The notes under the pieces were generated by a model. That model was not told where the DNA came from. It did no database searches and was given only the letters and a program-made list of their open reading frames with translations. A DNA stretch of 64,000 bases from Rhodanobacteraceae bacterium (GTDB lineage Bacteria; Pseudomonadota; Gammaproteobacteria; Xanthomonadales; Rhodanobacteraceae): assembly GCA_004299705.1 (NCBI GenBank), contig SCQS01000048.1, forward strand, positions 62,001-126,000. Reading direction: 5' to 3'. The position numbers were made by a program, and so were the translations under genes. This document shows, one piece after another, positions 63,151-64,000 of the stretch. Each line of letters begins with the position of its first letter. Within the stretch, counting starts at the first letter, position 1.

Positions 63151-63998
63151 AACAAGTCGGCAGTGCCGACACTGGCACGGCCACGTGGGCGCATCGACGT
63201 GTCAGCCGCCTGCAGCAAAGTGCGAATACGCTGGATTGAATACCCCGTGTCCGCAGCCAATTGCCTGACGCTGTGCCCTTTCTGATAGAGCAGCCTCAAT
63301 TTGTTGCCCAACGTGCTGATGCGGTCGCTCGTCAGATGCTCGTTGGGCAGCAACGGGGGCATTATCGCACCGCCCTCATAACCCTTGTGAACCACGCCGC
63401 GTGGCGTTACCTCGTCAGCCGCCTCGTCACCCCATGCCGTCCATCCGGCTCGCGCGCGGCGTGCGAACAATTCCAGGTAGGCACCCGGAGAACATGCCTC
63501 GATCAACTCGTATTGTTCGTCGGGCTTGCGCGAGTGCTCGCGCTTGCGCGTTTCAATCATGTTGACCTGCGAACGGCCTGGCGCGAGTGTCCGCATGGAG
63601 CCGTGCACGCCAAACAGAAGAAGCTCGGTGACATTGCGGAAATAGAAGCCGACCCCACGACCGTCCGGACCGCCATCCTTGCGTCGCTTGGCCCAGACGA
63701 TATTGCTCACGTAGCGAAATCCCCAAGCTTGCATGACTGCCAACCCGTCAGGCAAGAGCGCGTTGGGAACCCACAGGTACAAGTGAGCATTGCGCGCAAG
63801 AACGTCTTCCACGCGCAGACCCATGATGTCCGTCAGCGACATGGTGGAGTAGCGATCCAGACGCCGGTGTTCCGGCGCGACCTTCCCGGTGCGATTGGTG
63901 AAGCGCCACGGCGGATCGGCCAGCAGCGTGGAGAACCCCCCCACTGTCTTCGGGAGCGTTGGCGGTTCCTGTTCCGGTCGGAGCGGTTTGCTTGCCAT
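63135..63998 (-). CDS. MT-A70-family DNA adenine methyltransferase (possibly partial)
   Basis: This 287-residue methyltransferase has DPPW (residues 28-31 in LLADPPWRF), the catalytic motif of MT-A70 adenine N6 methyltransferases, and LYLWVPNALLPDGLAVMQAWGF with other family motifs (IVWAKRR, LLFGVHG). The C-terminal segment VRQLAADTGYSIQRIRTLLQAAD looks like a helix-turn-helix. Its ATG is 3 bp from the window edge, so a longer start outside is possible. It probably protects sites cut by the convergent endonuclease. Confidence 0.85.
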   Translation of the reverse strand: MASKPLRPEQEPPTLPKTVGGFSTLLADPPWRFTNRTGKVAPEHRRLDRYSTMSLTDIMGLRVEDVLARNAHLYLWVPNALLPDGLAVMQAWGFRYVSNIVWAKRRKDGGPDGRGVGFYFRNVTELLLFGVHGSMRTLAPGRSQVNMIETRKREHSRKPDEQYELIEACSPGAYLELFARRARAGWTAWGDEAADEVTPRGVVHKGYEGGAIMPPLLPNEHLTSDRISTLGNKLRLLYQKGHSVRQLAADTGYSIQRIRTLLQAADTSMRPRGRASVGTADLFQLAE

Positions 63999-64000
63999 GT

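Overview
The window is GC-rich chromosomal DNA (roughly two thirds G+C by eye) from a gammaproteobacterium, most likely of the order Lysobacterales/Xanthomonadales and probably a Rhodanobacteraceae relative. This is an inference from protein flavour, from the order recA-recX-alaS-csrA-tRNA, and from the dense short palindromic repeats between genes. No rRNA, no intact transposase, no integrase and no CRISPR array was seen. Almost all of the window is packed core and metabolic genes.

Layout. 1-3.9 kb: start of a TPR protein (minus), then msrB, msrA, a YahK-type alcohol dehydrogenase and a DUF1543-VOC fusion. 4.1-6.5 kb: a VapBC-type toxin-antitoxin pair and hutU. 6.7-14 kb: periplasmic carbonic anhydrase, thiopurine methyltransferase, a thioredoxin-NHL protein, an MFS exporter, a small lipoprotein, an SDR, an aldo/keto reductase and a Spy/CpxP-like protein. 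14-16.7 kb: divergent hutF and hutI. With hutU these give three steps of a histidine pathway that goes through formyl-glutamate. 16.7-19.7 kb: a bTHX-like ribosomal protein, a CDF metal transporter and a NiCoT-like permease behind a Zur box, and zur itself. 19.8-29.6 kb: a small membrane protein, a methyltransferase, gltX, an Atm1-type ABC transporter, an unknown protein, a copper ATPase with its MerR regulator, and a cytochrome c.

29.6-31.3 kb: a tRNA cluster (Arg-TCT, Pro-TGG, Arg-ACG, Ser-GCT) with a truncated tRNA and a HigBA-type toxin-antitoxin module that appears to sit in a small tRNA-targeted island. 31.4-37.3 kb: csrA, alaS, recX, a HicA/HicB toxin-antitoxin pair wedged between recX and recA, recA, and a CinA/PncC amidase. 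37.4-45.8 kb: the phosphate regulon. It has pstS-pstC-pstA-pstB-phoU, a divergent phosphate-type porin, and phoB with a PhoR that lacks membrane segments. Clear Pho boxes lie before the porin and phoB. 46-50.8 kb: mutS overlapping a serine hydrolase, and a PilH-like response regulator. 51-55.8 kb: an Omp85-like outer-membrane protein, dimethylargininase divergent from an arginine-type APC transporter, and a DoxX-like membrane protein. 55.8-62.3 kb: hslR, htpG, an OPT transporter, gluQ and phbB. 62.4-64 kb: a convergent BglII-like endonuclease and MT-A70 DNA methyltransferase, which form a candidate restriction-modification pair cut off at the window edge.

At least seven families of short palindromic repeats lie between genes. 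One family supplies the last codons and the stop codon of both msrB and gltX and also sits between pstS and pstC. Another is a 124-bp element that can fold as a three-armed cloverleaf. The most unusual arrangements are the toxin-antitoxin pair translationally coupled into recA-recX, the soluble PhoR, the Zur-box operon pairing an importer-type with an exporter-type metal transporter, and two regulatory genes whose promoters predict leaderless mRNAs.
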